Of a stretch of 13,459 nucleotides of DNA, positions 6,736-13,387 are shown piece by piece (within the stretch, counting starts at the first letter, position 1; each line of letters starts with the position of its first letter). Location of the stretch: contig CAZPAH010000080.1 in NCBI GenBank assembly GCA_964584495.1, forward strand, positions 1 to 13,459, read 5' to 3'. The position numbers and the translations under genes are program-made. The notes below the pieces were generated by a model. It was given only the letters and a program-made list of their open reading frames with translations. It was not told where the DNA came from and ran no database searches. This stretch comes from CAZPAH01 sp964584495 (GTDB lineage Bacteria; Krumholzibacteriota; Krumholzibacteriia; Krumholzibacteriales; Krumholzibacteriaceae).

Positions 6736-7505
6736 TCAGGTTCCTTTTCCAACTTCAATCTCTCGACGGGGGGGATAAAGGATTTCAGTTTCTCGCCGAC
6801 GACCCTGGGCGTATCGCCGGACTTGATCGCCATTATCCCCTCTACGATAAGCTCCATCCTGTGTAATTCGCTCGCCGACCTACCCTTGAGCTTCTCCGCC
6901 ATAGGCAGACAGAACAGGTTGGCTGCGAATGCCCCGTAGAAGGTCGTAAGAAGAGCAACGGCCATTCCGGGTCCGATCTTGCTCGGATCGTTCATCTGGC
7001 TCAACATCTGCACGAGTCCCACCAGTGTTCCGATCATCCCGAAAGCGGGAAAGAACGTTCCTAGGGTCTTGAATAGGTTCTGCCCCTCCTCGTGCCTGCT
7101 TTCGAGCGCCGTCATCTCGTTGTACATGATATTGCTGAGAAGCTCCGATTCTGTTCCGTCGACGGCGAGCATCAATCCCTTTGCGAGAAACTTGTCCTGT
7201 TCGTTTTCCGCCTCCTGCTCCAGGGCAAGCATCCCTTCCTTCCTCGCCTTTTCCGCGTATTTGACCATCGCTTCGATAAGCTCGGTAAGACTCAGCTCCT
7301 TGTGCAGAAAGGTCTTCATGGTTACCTTGAACGTTTTGAACATCGTCTTTAGAGGAAAACTGATAAGCGTTGCCGAAAAGGCGCCCCCGATCGTTGTAAG
7401 GAGCGACGGCACGTTGATAAATCCCTGGGCATTGCCTCCCATTAGGATCGAAAATGCTATCAGTCCTAAACCGGCCATAAGCCCGGCTATTGTCGCTATA
7501 TCCAA
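6732..7505 (-). CDS. motA: MotA, flagellar stator ion-channel protein
   Basis: MotA forms the pentameric membrane ring around MotB and its cytoplasmic loop pushes on the rotor protein FliG. The product is 257 residues, the usual length for the short MotA/PomA type, with four membrane segments (about 4-22, 32-50, 150-170, 180-200). Functional residues are in place: loop charges Arg88 and Glu96 (KARKEGMLALE), Pro153 in the FFPAFGMIGTLVGLV helix, and Pro201 in CLPMAEKL. The start is TTG at 7503-7505, chosen because GGAGG lies five bases upstream and the first membrane segment follows at once. It overlaps motB by four bases. Confidence 0.95.
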   Translation of the reverse strand: MDIATIAGLMAGLGLIAFSILMGGNAQGFINVPSLLTTIGGAFSATLISFPLKTMFKTFKVTMKTFLHKELSLTELIEAMVKYAEKARKEGMLALEQEAENEQDKFLAKGLMLAVDGTESELLSNIMYNEMTALESRHEEGQNLFKTLGTFFPAFGMIGTLVGLVQMLSQMNDPSKIGPGMAVALLTTFYGAFAANLFCLPMAEKLKGRSASELHRMELIVEGIMAIKSGDTPRVVGEKLKSFIPPVERLKLEKEPD

Positions 7506-7544
7506 CTCATCCTCCGATGCTCCGCGTTCTCACGATCAAAACCG

Positions 7545-7775
7545 TTACTTGTGATTCCAGCCGCCCTTACCCTGCTCGCCGGAAGGTATCGCGTAAATTG
7601 GAAATATCTTCCTATAGTCAAGCACCAGCTGAAGCACTTCCCGGAGTTTTTCCTTGACCATCATCTTGCGCCCGGTGGTGAAACTGATGATCGTGTCGGG
7701 AGATTCCTCAATACTCTCTATGAGATCGGCGTTGACCACGATCTCTCTTCCGTCAAGTCTCGTAAGGCGAATCAT
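7545..7775 (-). CDS. flbD: FlbD/SwrD family flagellar protein
   Basis: This 76-residue protein belongs to the FlbD (SwrD) family found between flgE and motA or fliL in many flagellar operons. The family pattern is clear: MIRLTRLDGREIVVNADLIE, then PDTIISFTTG and VKEKLREVLQLVLDYR. In Bacillus subtilis the relative SwrD raises motor torque, probably through the stators; this role is inferred here from the family. It lies directly upstream of motA, consistent with a stator link. The ATG at 7773-7775 has no good ribosome binding sequence: the nearest candidate, ACGGG, forms the 3' arm of a small hairpin. About 15 C-terminal residues (SGEQGKGGWNHK) extend beyond the conserved part. Confidence 0.93.
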   Translation of the reverse strand: MIRLTRLDGREIVVNADLIESIEESPDTIISFTTGRKMMVKEKLREVLQLVLDYRKIFPIYAIPSGEQGKGGWNHK

Positions 7776-7781
7776 ATTGAA

Positions 7782-7811
7782 CCCGTTTCACGGGATCGGC
7801 GGCTACCGCCG
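7782..7811 (-). promoter_or_regulatory. Two tandem small hairpins between flgE and flbD
   Basis: Two perfect inverted repeats fill most of the 47-base gap: CGGCGG/CCGCCG around 7797-7811 (6-base stem, 3-base loop) and CCCGT/ACGGG around 7782-7794 (5-base stem, 3-base loop). On the minus-strand transcript the second hairpin ends seven bases before the flbD ATG and includes the only G-rich stretch that could bind the ribosome. No T tract follows, so a terminator is unlikely. A role in setting flbD translation or protecting the flgE message end is possible but unproven. Confidence 0.4.
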
Positions 7812-7822
7812 TCCCTGCTCAG

Positions 7823-9844
7823 TTACTTCTTGAGGTTTACAAGTTCGGTAAGCATCTGATCACCCACCGATATGATCCTCGCGTTGGCCTGAAATCCCCG
7901 CTGCGCCGTAATCATCTCTGTGAACTGTCCAGCCAGGTCGACGTTCGACATCTCGAGCTCTCCCGGGGTGATCATGCCCCTGGCATTCGTCCCGGCGTAG
8001 ACGACATTGGCCGTGCCGCTGTTCGGGCTGAGTATGAACATGTTCTCGCCGACGCGGTTTAGACCGCTCGGATTGTTGAAATCGGCCATTGCGATCTGGG
8101 CCAGATCCCTGTTCATTCCGTTTGAAAACTGGCCGTTTATGACTCCGTTCCTGTCGATCGAAATGGTCTCGAGAGAACCCATCCCCTGCCCGTCCATATC
8201 GGTCGCCCTAATCGAAAAATCCGAGTTGAACTGGATCAGGCTGTTAAGAGAGCCTATGTCACCCGGATCGATGGACATGCTGAGAAGTTCGGAACCGTTA
8301 TGCAGATCCACAACCAATCTACCCCCGGGACTGTCGTTCGTGAACGACGAAAGGAGTCCGCCGTCGGTGAACTGGGCCGATCCCGATCCTCCCTCAAGTA
8401 TTTCACCCATTCCGTCTATGGACGCATCCCAGTTCCAGTTGTTCTCCCCGAATATCTTGCTGAAATGTATCGTCAGGTTGTGGACTCCACCGAGGGAATC
8501 GTATACCATCGTCGTCACACCGTAAGTAGTGGTGTCCCTGGCTTCCTGCACATCCTGGAATGTCATGGCCGATTTCAGAACGCTGTTGCTCTCGCCGACC
8601 TCGTCTATCTCGATCGAAGTGATCCCAAAATCGGCGCCGACATCGCCGTTGATCACGATGCTGCCGGAGCTGTCGATCTCCACGCTTCCAAAGGTGATAT
8701 TGAATGCATCGCTTATAGCGTTCGTAAGATCGTCGAGCGTAGTGACGGCCGGATCGAAATCGAGGATTACCGAGTCGACGGCGGTTCCTCCGCGGAAACC
8801 GTTGATCGTGATGTTGTTCGATATGCCAAGCTCCACACCGTTCTTGTCGCGAAGGTTGGCCAGCAGATCGCCGCCCTCTGCCGACGAATGGAGCGTGGCG
8901 TTTGTGAGACCGCTGGTTCCGGCCGTTATCAGATCCGAGTTGGAAAATGCCGAATTGAAATAGGTGTTTCCCCGGCTCTGGATCAGCAGGTTGGAAATAT
9001 CGTTCGCTACGGCTTCGACCTGTATCTGGCCCGTCGATACGACATTGACATTCACCGAAGCGTCCACGCTGCGAAGGGCCGTCTGAATGGAGTCGGCCAA
9101 ATCCTGCAGCGTGCTCCCCTGAGCCACAGTGAATGTTTGATCGATATCGGTTCCATTTATTGTCGCATGGATTGTGATCTCGTCTCCCGTGCTGAGACCG
9201 ATCGAATTGCCTTCCCCGTTATTCAATTCGCGGAGGAGATCCGTCCCGCCTGAAACTGTAAGAAGGGTGCCGGATTTGGATATAGATCCGAGCGCGTCCG
9301 AATCCACGTGGAGATTTCCCCGCACCTGTACCCGGCTGGTCGCGTTCGCGGGGACTACGAGCGTTGTCGGGATAACTATATCTTCTATTCCTCTTCCCTG
9401 CTGGATCACTCCATAATCATCGGCCAGGACTCCCTGGAGCTTGAAACCGTTTCCCGGATTTATCATGTTTCCCGCTCCATCCAGGCTGAAAGCTCCGTCT
9501 CTCGTATAGTACTGCGTGAACCCGTCGCTTAGGACGAAGAACCCTTCCCCCTCGATGGCCATATCCGTCATGATTCCCGTTATCTGCATGTTTCCCTGAG
9601 AAAAGTCGGTGTCGATACTGCCGACCGAGGAACCCAGGCCGATCTGCTGGGGGTTTGTCCCACCTGCGCCGCCGTCCGAGGGTCTCGAGGCTCCACGGAT
9701 CGTCTGCGTGAGCATCTCCCTGAAAGTCACGCGGCTCGACTTGAATCCCAGCGTATTGATATTCGCAATATTGTTGCCGATGACATCCAGTTTAAGCTGG
9801 TGGTTGGCAAGTCCTGTTACCCCTGCAAAAAGTGATCTTAGCAT
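7823..9844 (-). CDS. flgE: FlgE, flagellar hook protein, enlarged form
   Basis: FlgE is the hook subunit exported through the type III apparatus. The ends are classical: residues 1-45 carry the flagellar rod/hook motif (GVTGLANHQLKLDVIGNNIANINTLGFK), 70-110 include the IEGEGFFVL segment, and the C-terminus holds MSNVDLAGQFTEMITAQRGFQANARII. At 673 residues it is far longer than the enteric protein of about 400; the extra length is in the exposed middle. There, two similar modules, about 202-290 and 326-415, resemble the flagellin hook-IN type (DLL..L...G, a GT..D strand, then a T.L.DL...I..A helix). I see no cysteine in the protein. The ATG at 9842-9844 has GGAG eight bases upstream. Confidence 0.96.
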   Translation of the reverse strand: MLRSLFAGVTGLANHQLKLDVIGNNIANINTLGFKSSRVTFREMLTQTIRGASRPSDGGAGGTNPQQIGLGSSVGSIDTDFSQGNMQITGIMTDMAIEGEGFFVLSDGFTQYYTRDGAFSLDGAGNMINPGNGFKLQGVLADDYGVIQQGRGIEDIVIPTTLVVPANATSRVQVRGNLHVDSDALGSISKSGTLLTVSGGTDLLRELNNGEGNSIGLSTGDEITIHATINGTDIDQTFTVAQGSTLQDLADSIQTALRSVDASVNVNVVSTGQIQVEAVANDISNLLIQSRGNTYFNSAFSNSDLITAGTSGLTNATLHSSAEGGDLLANLRDKNGVELGISNNITINGFRGGTAVDSVILDFDPAVTTLDDLTNAISDAFNITFGSVEIDSSGSIVINGDVGADFGITSIEIDEVGESNSVLKSAMTFQDVQEARDTTTYGVTTMVYDSLGGVHNLTIHFSKIFGENNWNWDASIDGMGEILEGGSGSAQFTDGGLLSSFTNDSPGGRLVVDLHNGSELLSMSIDPGDIGSLNSLIQFNSDFSIRATDMDGQGMGSLETISIDRNGVINGQFSNGMNRDLAQIAMADFNNPSGLNRVGENMFILSPNSGTANVVYAGTNARGMITPGELEMSNVDLAGQFTEMITAQRGFQANARIISVGDQMLTELVNLKK

Positions 9845-9878
9845 TTCCCGGTCTCCTTCCTGTTTCCGTTCGTTTCGC

Positions 9879-10538
9879 TTATTTTACAGTTGATTCCTTG
9901 ACCTCGACTACCTGGGCCAGGTTGTACTCGTGATCCTCCATCGTGAGGTACGCGTTCCCCCCCATGAACTTCACCGCGCTCACCAGGCCGGTGATAAACG
10001 GCGAAAGGGCCTGCTGGTACCCATCGCTATCCGTGAACTCGATGCTTATGCTGTATTCACCGTCCGACACCTCGACCCCCGAGTTGTTCCGAAGATCCCA
10101 ACCGGCATCGAGGTATCCCGCCTCATCGGCCGACACGATGATCTCCCTGACCGTATTCCCGTTGCCGTCGGTCACGGTAACGGTACCGGTACCGGCCGAT
10201 GGCGCGTAGAAGCCGCAGGCAGTAGAGGTGCCGCCGTTCACGTAAACCGTATCACTGTTGATCACGACATTTCTGCCGATCAGCGTCGTCGAGAACGCAT
10301 TGTTCATCGACTGGGTGAGCAGATTCGTCGATTCCACTCCCGAACTGATATTTTCCAGCTGTTCGAGCGAGCTGAACTGGGTCATCTGGGCTATAAACTC
10401 ATTGTTATTGAGCGGCTCCATCGGGTCCTGATTGCTCAGCTGCGCTATCAGGAGTTTCAGAAAATCATCCTTGCCCAGCACGTCGTTCTTTACCTCGGAA
10501 GTGTGCGTCACTTCGGAACTGACCCCGCTAATAATCAT
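9879..10538 (-). CDS. flgD: FlgD, hook assembly scaffold (hook cap) protein
   Basis: FlgD caps the growing hook and guides FlgE insertion. The 219-residue protein has the conserved N-terminal region at about 21-68 (LGKDDFLKLLIAQLSNQDPMEPLNNNEFIAQMTQFSSLEQ), a small beta domain flanking an Ig-like domain at about 105-180 (VTDGNGNTVREI, GWDLRNNSGVEVSDGEYSISI), and a C-terminal strand region. Length matches the usual 220-230. The ATG at 10536-10538 has a perfect AGGAGG six bases upstream, the strongest ribosome site seen here, and sits 11 bases after the fliK stop. It precedes flgE, its partner. Confidence 0.95.
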   Translation of the reverse strand: MIISGVSSEVTHTSEVKNDVLGKDDFLKLLIAQLSNQDPMEPLNNNEFIAQMTQFSSLEQLENISSGVESTNLLTQSMNNAFSTTLIGRNVVINSDTVYVNGGTSTACGFYAPSAGTGTVTVTDGNGNTVREIIVSADEAGYLDAGWDLRNNSGVEVSDGEYSISIEFTDSDGYQQALSPFITGLVSAVKFMGGNAYLTMEDHEYNLAQVVEVKESTVK

Positions 10539-10549
10539 CTTTTGCCTCC

Positions 10550-12106
10550 TCAGGCAAGGATATCTATCCCGTCGCCACTCGCGGTCACTGCGGGTGGGGA
10601 TGGCCTGGCTTTAGACTCTTCAGGCCGACTGGAAACGGCCTGATCCATATCTTCAAAATCTCCGTTATTTGCATGCTCGTCGAACCCGCCCACCGACACA
10701 TCGATATTTTCGAGGACAAATCCCTCGCGCGAAATCGATTCCGCCAACTTGACCGTTCCATCGTCGATCGCATTCTTTACCGCGGCCGATTCGACTATAA
10801 AAGAGGCGTTGACCCGTTTCTCCTTCAGTGAGACCTTGATTCGGAGCTCGCCGAGTTCCGGAGGATACAGCCGGATGCTTACCTCTCCCTCTTTTTCGCC
10901 CCCAACCGAGATCCGCTCTATCTTTTCCGCCAATCCCTGTTCGACCGAACTCACGACCCTTTCGGACAGCTCTCCGGTCAATCCAGCGGGGGTCCTGATC
11001 CGTCCCCTCGTTGATGATACGCCCGCCAACGATGCTTCGATACCGCCGGCGGCGGGATCCTGCCCCGGCAAAACTGTATTCTGCTCTGTCGAAAATCCTT
11101 TTTCCGACTCTCCCCGCATGCGCGATACTTCCCCGGCAAGCCCCTTCGTATCTCCCTTTGGGGATTGATGCAATCTTCCGGCTCCGGCGCTATCGCGTGA
11201 GGCGTTTTTCACCGATGCCTGCTCCTTGATCTTCGACCTCTCCGCTCCGGTTTGCTTTCCCGTTTCCCTAGCACGGCCGCCTGATGCCGCAACCCCTTTC
11301 CCGGCCGTAACCGCGGAAGTAACTACGAAGCCGGCGGGCTCGGCCGTCGGTGTCCGTTCGGGCGAAATAGATGCCGTTCCGATTTTCAATTCGTTTCGAG
11401 AAACCGGTCTCGTTGATACCCTAGCTCCGGAAAGCCGCTCCGTTGCCGGAAGGCCTGCCTTTCCGGCTTCATGATCGACCCCTTCGCCGGCCGATTCGTT
11501 TCTTGCAGCCGATCCCTTCGATGCGGAGGCATCGATCGATAAATGCCTGATGGAAGCGTCTTTCGTTGAAACCAGGATATGTCCGGAATCCGATAATCCT
11601 TTGGTAAAATAACTTTTTCCACGCGGCCCGGGGTTTTTCTCATCGTGTATCGAGTGCCGGGCCTCCACTGTGCCATCCTTCATCCCAGACAATGCAACCA
11701 ACTTCTCCGCCGCGGCATCTCCCGACATCTCCCTGTTGATTATCCCGGCAAGCTCTTGCCGTGCCCCTGCGGGCGATAAACCGGAACTGCGAAGCGGCGA
11801 TCCGGCCTGCCATCCGATCCGTTGATCTTTCTGCAAATCGATCGCACCTTTCTCCGGCGAGCCTTTTCCCGTATATTTCAACTGTTCGCTCGTAAGAAAA
11901 GTTATGGGCGCCGCCGATTTCACCTGTGAGCTCATCGAGCCGGGCGTGGTAGCGGCTTTTTTGACGTTCACGAAAAGGCTCATCAATCCCGCCGGATCAA
12001 AGAGACCGCCTTCCCCGACCACCCATTTTCTCGGAGCGGGACCGTTTTCCCTTCCCCTTGAAATCCCCCTTCCGGCTCCTCCCACTTTCGTGCTGCAAGC
12101 GTTCAA
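10550..12106 (-). CDS. fliK: FliK, hook-length control protein
   Basis: FliK is the secreted ruler that measures the hook and triggers the FlhB export switch. The C-terminal FliK domain at about residues 400-480 is clear (EVSIRLYPPELGELRIKVSLKEKRVNASFIVES, then LAESISREGFVLENIDVSV). The first 390 residues are variable, rich in Ser, Gly, Ala, Lys and Glu and probably extended, as expected of a ruler. The total of 518 residues is within the wide family range. The start is uncertain. The TTG at 12104-12106 overlaps the stop of the preceding gene as TTGA but has only a weak AAGG 11 bases upstream. An ATG at 11981-11983 (MSLFVNVKK) would remove 41 residues that resemble nothing familiar. Confidence 0.9.
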   Translation of the reverse strand: MNACSTKVGGAGRGISRGRENGPAPRKWVVGEGGLFDPAGLMSLFVNVKKAATTPGSMSSQVKSAAPITFLTSEQLKYTGKGSPEKGAIDLQKDQRIGWQAGSPLRSSGLSPAGARQELAGIINREMSGDAAAEKLVALSGMKDGTVEARHSIHDEKNPGPRGKSYFTKGLSDSGHILVSTKDASIRHLSIDASASKGSAARNESAGEGVDHEAGKAGLPATERLSGARVSTRPVSRNELKIGTASISPERTPTAEPAGFVVTSAVTAGKGVAASGGRARETGKQTGAERSKIKEQASVKNASRDSAGAGRLHQSPKGDTKGLAGEVSRMRGESEKGFSTEQNTVLPGQDPAAGGIEASLAGVSSTRGRIRTPAGLTGELSERVVSSVEQGLAEKIERISVGGEKEGEVSIRLYPPELGELRIKVSLKEKRVNASFIVESAAVKNAIDDGTVKLAESISREGFVLENIDVSVGGFDEHANNGDFEDMDQAVSSRPEESKARPSPPAVTASGDGIDILA

Positions 12107-12627
12107 TCTTTATCCCGCCTTCCTAGTTTCCTGCTGATCTCCGCGGATAGAGCCGGAGGCAGGGCCCCCATGAGTTTCGCGGCATTCTTTTCCTTCATTC
12201 TCGTTATAATCTCCACCAATAGATTTATATTCAGAGCCGAGGCTATGGGTGCCGCCTTGTCCGGCTTCATCGAATCGTATAATTTTGCCAGCTTGTTTAT
12301 CCTTTCGAGCTCTTTCTCGTCGAGCTCCTTCTTGCTTTCCTCGATCCTGGCCAATATCTGCTCGAGGTTCTGCCTGTTCTCTTCGACAACCCTTTTCTCG
12401 ACTTCCAGCTCATTCTGAATGGTTTGAATTTCATCGCGTTTTCTTGCAAGATCCTGCTTCTGGGCCGCCATCGCCTCGATCTGTACCTTGATCAACGACA
12501 ATTTTTCCTCAGTGGTGACGGGCTCGATGTCAATCTTCGGACCGAACGAGAGAAAGCCGGTGAAATGAAATACACCGAGCAGGATCAGTATGAAACTCAA
12601 GGTCGAAAAAAGGATGATCTCTTTCAT
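12103..12627 (-). CDS. MotE/YlxF-type membrane coiled-coil flagellar protein
   Basis: This 174-residue protein has one N-terminal membrane helix (about 5-27), a long charged coiled coil (about 38-112: QDLARKRDEIQTIQNELEVEKR...) and a C-terminal helical domain (about 113-168: LAKLYDSMKPDKAAPIASALNINLLVEIITRMKEKNAAKLMGAL) of the MgtE-N/FliG-like type. That combination and the place between fliJ and fliK match YlxF of Bacillus and MotE of alphaproteobacteria; MotE is known there as a chaperone for the stator-associated protein MotC. Here the partner is unknown. The ATG at 12625-12627 has only a weak GAG site seven bases upstream. It is the first gene after the sigma-54 promoter at 12700-12714, heading the hook/stator/switch unit. 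Confidence 0.8.
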   Translation of the reverse strand: MKEIILFSTLSFILILLGVFHFTGFLSFGPKIDIEPVTTEEKLSLIKVQIEAMAAQKQDLARKRDEIQTIQNELEVEKRVVEENRQNLEQILARIEESKKELDEKELERINKLAKLYDSMKPDKAAPIASALNINLLVEIITRMKEKNAAKLMGALPPALSAEISRKLGRRDKD

Positions 12628-12699
12628 ATCGGTTCTCTAATTCTTACTTGCTATCCCTGAAGCAGGGTCAGACACGGACTCTCTCGCGACGTTGCAACC

Positions 12700-12714
12700 G
12701 CAAGTGACATGCCA
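12700..12714 (-). promoter_or_regulatory. Sigma-54 (-24/-12) promoter upstream of the motE/ylxF gene
   Basis: The minus strand reads TGGCATGTCACTTGC, matching the sigma-54 consensus with GG-N10-GC spacing. It differs from the element before fliP (3281-3295) in one base of the 15, and the identity extends to CG just upstream. It lies 73 bases before the ATG of the motE/ylxF gene, giving an expected leader of about 60 bases. It would drive the hook, stator and switch genes. Confidence 0.87.
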
Positions 12715-12775
12715 CGATGCGGACACACCTAACGCCACCGCCCTGGCATGGTGAAAAGACTATTTTAAAAAAGGT

Positions 12776-12804
12776 TAAAGGATTCGAGGAGAACATCCGA
12801 TAAT
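12776..12804 (+). promoter_or_regulatory. Possible sigma-28-type promoter, plus strand, antisense to fliJ
   Basis: On the plus strand, TAAAG (12776-12780) is followed by CCGATAAT (12797-12804). These resemble the two boxes of the flagellar sigma-28 consensus (TAAA-N15-GCCGATAA). The spacing is one base longer than usual and the G before CCGATAA is T. Transcription from it would run rightward into the antisense of fliJ. It is weak evidence and may be chance in an AT-richer gap. Confidence 0.25.
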
Positions 12805-12891
12805 ATGGAAAAGGGGTGCGCGCCGAGATGCGGGGGAAAATATTACCTCTGTGTCAGGACCATTATTTCCCTGTTGTCCGCGGGCTTGAAA

Positions 12892-13341
12892 TCATCTCAA
12901 TTCACCGGAATGAGAGTGAAGAATGGCAAGATCATCCGATATCTTCTCGTTTTTCACCGTTTCACTCTTGCTTAGAGCTTCTTCGCCCCGATCCACGACC
13001 TTTTCCCAGATCCTGCACTTCAAGGAAGCCTTCAAGACGGTATCTCTTTTCTCTGATTCGTCGTGGATCGCCTTTTCAAGAATGCCCTTCTGTCGCGATA
13101 TGTTTTCCCTGAAGTAGCCCACGCCCCCTTCCGCCAGGGCTAGTTGACCTGTATTTAGGAGCCCCGACAGCATTCCGATCCTTCTTGCCGTATAATCCTT
13201 TTCCCGGTCGAAGAGCGACTCGAGCTTTTTCTGCTGACTCATTCTTTCCATGCCGGCCCTGCGCAGCCTGACCACGTGGATATCCCTCTGCTGCTCGTAA
13301 TAGCGCGCGATTCTCTTGAGCTTCCTTACTCGGCGTTTCAT
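12892..13341 (-). CDS. fliJ: FliJ, flagellar export chaperone/ATPase stalk protein
   Basis: FliJ is the small coiled-coil protein that inserts into the FliI ATPase ring and links it to FlhA. The 149-residue product is close to the family length of about 147 and is almost wholly helical and highly charged, with a basic N-terminus (MKRRVRKLKRIARYYEQQRD) and two long helical stretches (about 8-60 and 75-130). FliJ proteins are weakly conserved, so the call rests on helix pattern and position right after fliI. The ATG at 13339-13341 has only a weak GGGA upstream. The gene ends at the start of a 264-base control region, suggesting that fliI-fliJ close a separate upstream transcription unit. Confidence 0.82.
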   Translation of the reverse strand: MKRRVRKLKRIARYYEQQRDIHVVRLRRAGMERMSQQKKLESLFDREKDYTARRIGMLSGLLNTGQLALAEGGVGYFRENISRQKGILEKAIHDESEKRDTVLKASLKCRIWEKVVDRGEEALSKSETVKNEKISDDLAILHSHSGELR

Positions 13342-13387
13342 CTAATCATTCCCGGGATCATTCGATATCCGGTCCAAAGGGAGGCCA

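Larger units (their letters stand above)
12628..12891 (-). promoter_or_regulatory. 264-base control region between fliJ and the motE/ylxF gene
   Basis: No credible gene lies here. The gap contains the sigma-54 core at 12700-12714 and, upstream of it, several candidate activator-site features: GGAGAACATCC (12788-12798), a GGGGAAAAT-containing site (12833-12849) also found upstream of the fliP promoter, and GGACCATTATTTCC (12857-12870). A T-rich run on the minus strand (around 12762-12772) follows only a 4-base stem, so I do not call a terminator for fliJ. Confidence 0.6.

Noticed and set aside
8300..9253. 317-codon open frame on the plus strand within flgE
   Set aside because: It lies entirely antisense to a clearly conserved flgE, has no family resemblance and no ribosome site; it is a by-product of codon bias.
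9930..10643. 237-codon open frame on the plus strand across flgD and the fliK end
   Set aside because: Antisense to two confident genes, low-complexity composition, no recognisable domain.
12741..12798. T-rich run downstream of fliJ as an intrinsic terminator
   Set aside because: The only stem before it is 4 base pairs with a large loop (GGAT/ATCC); too weak to call.
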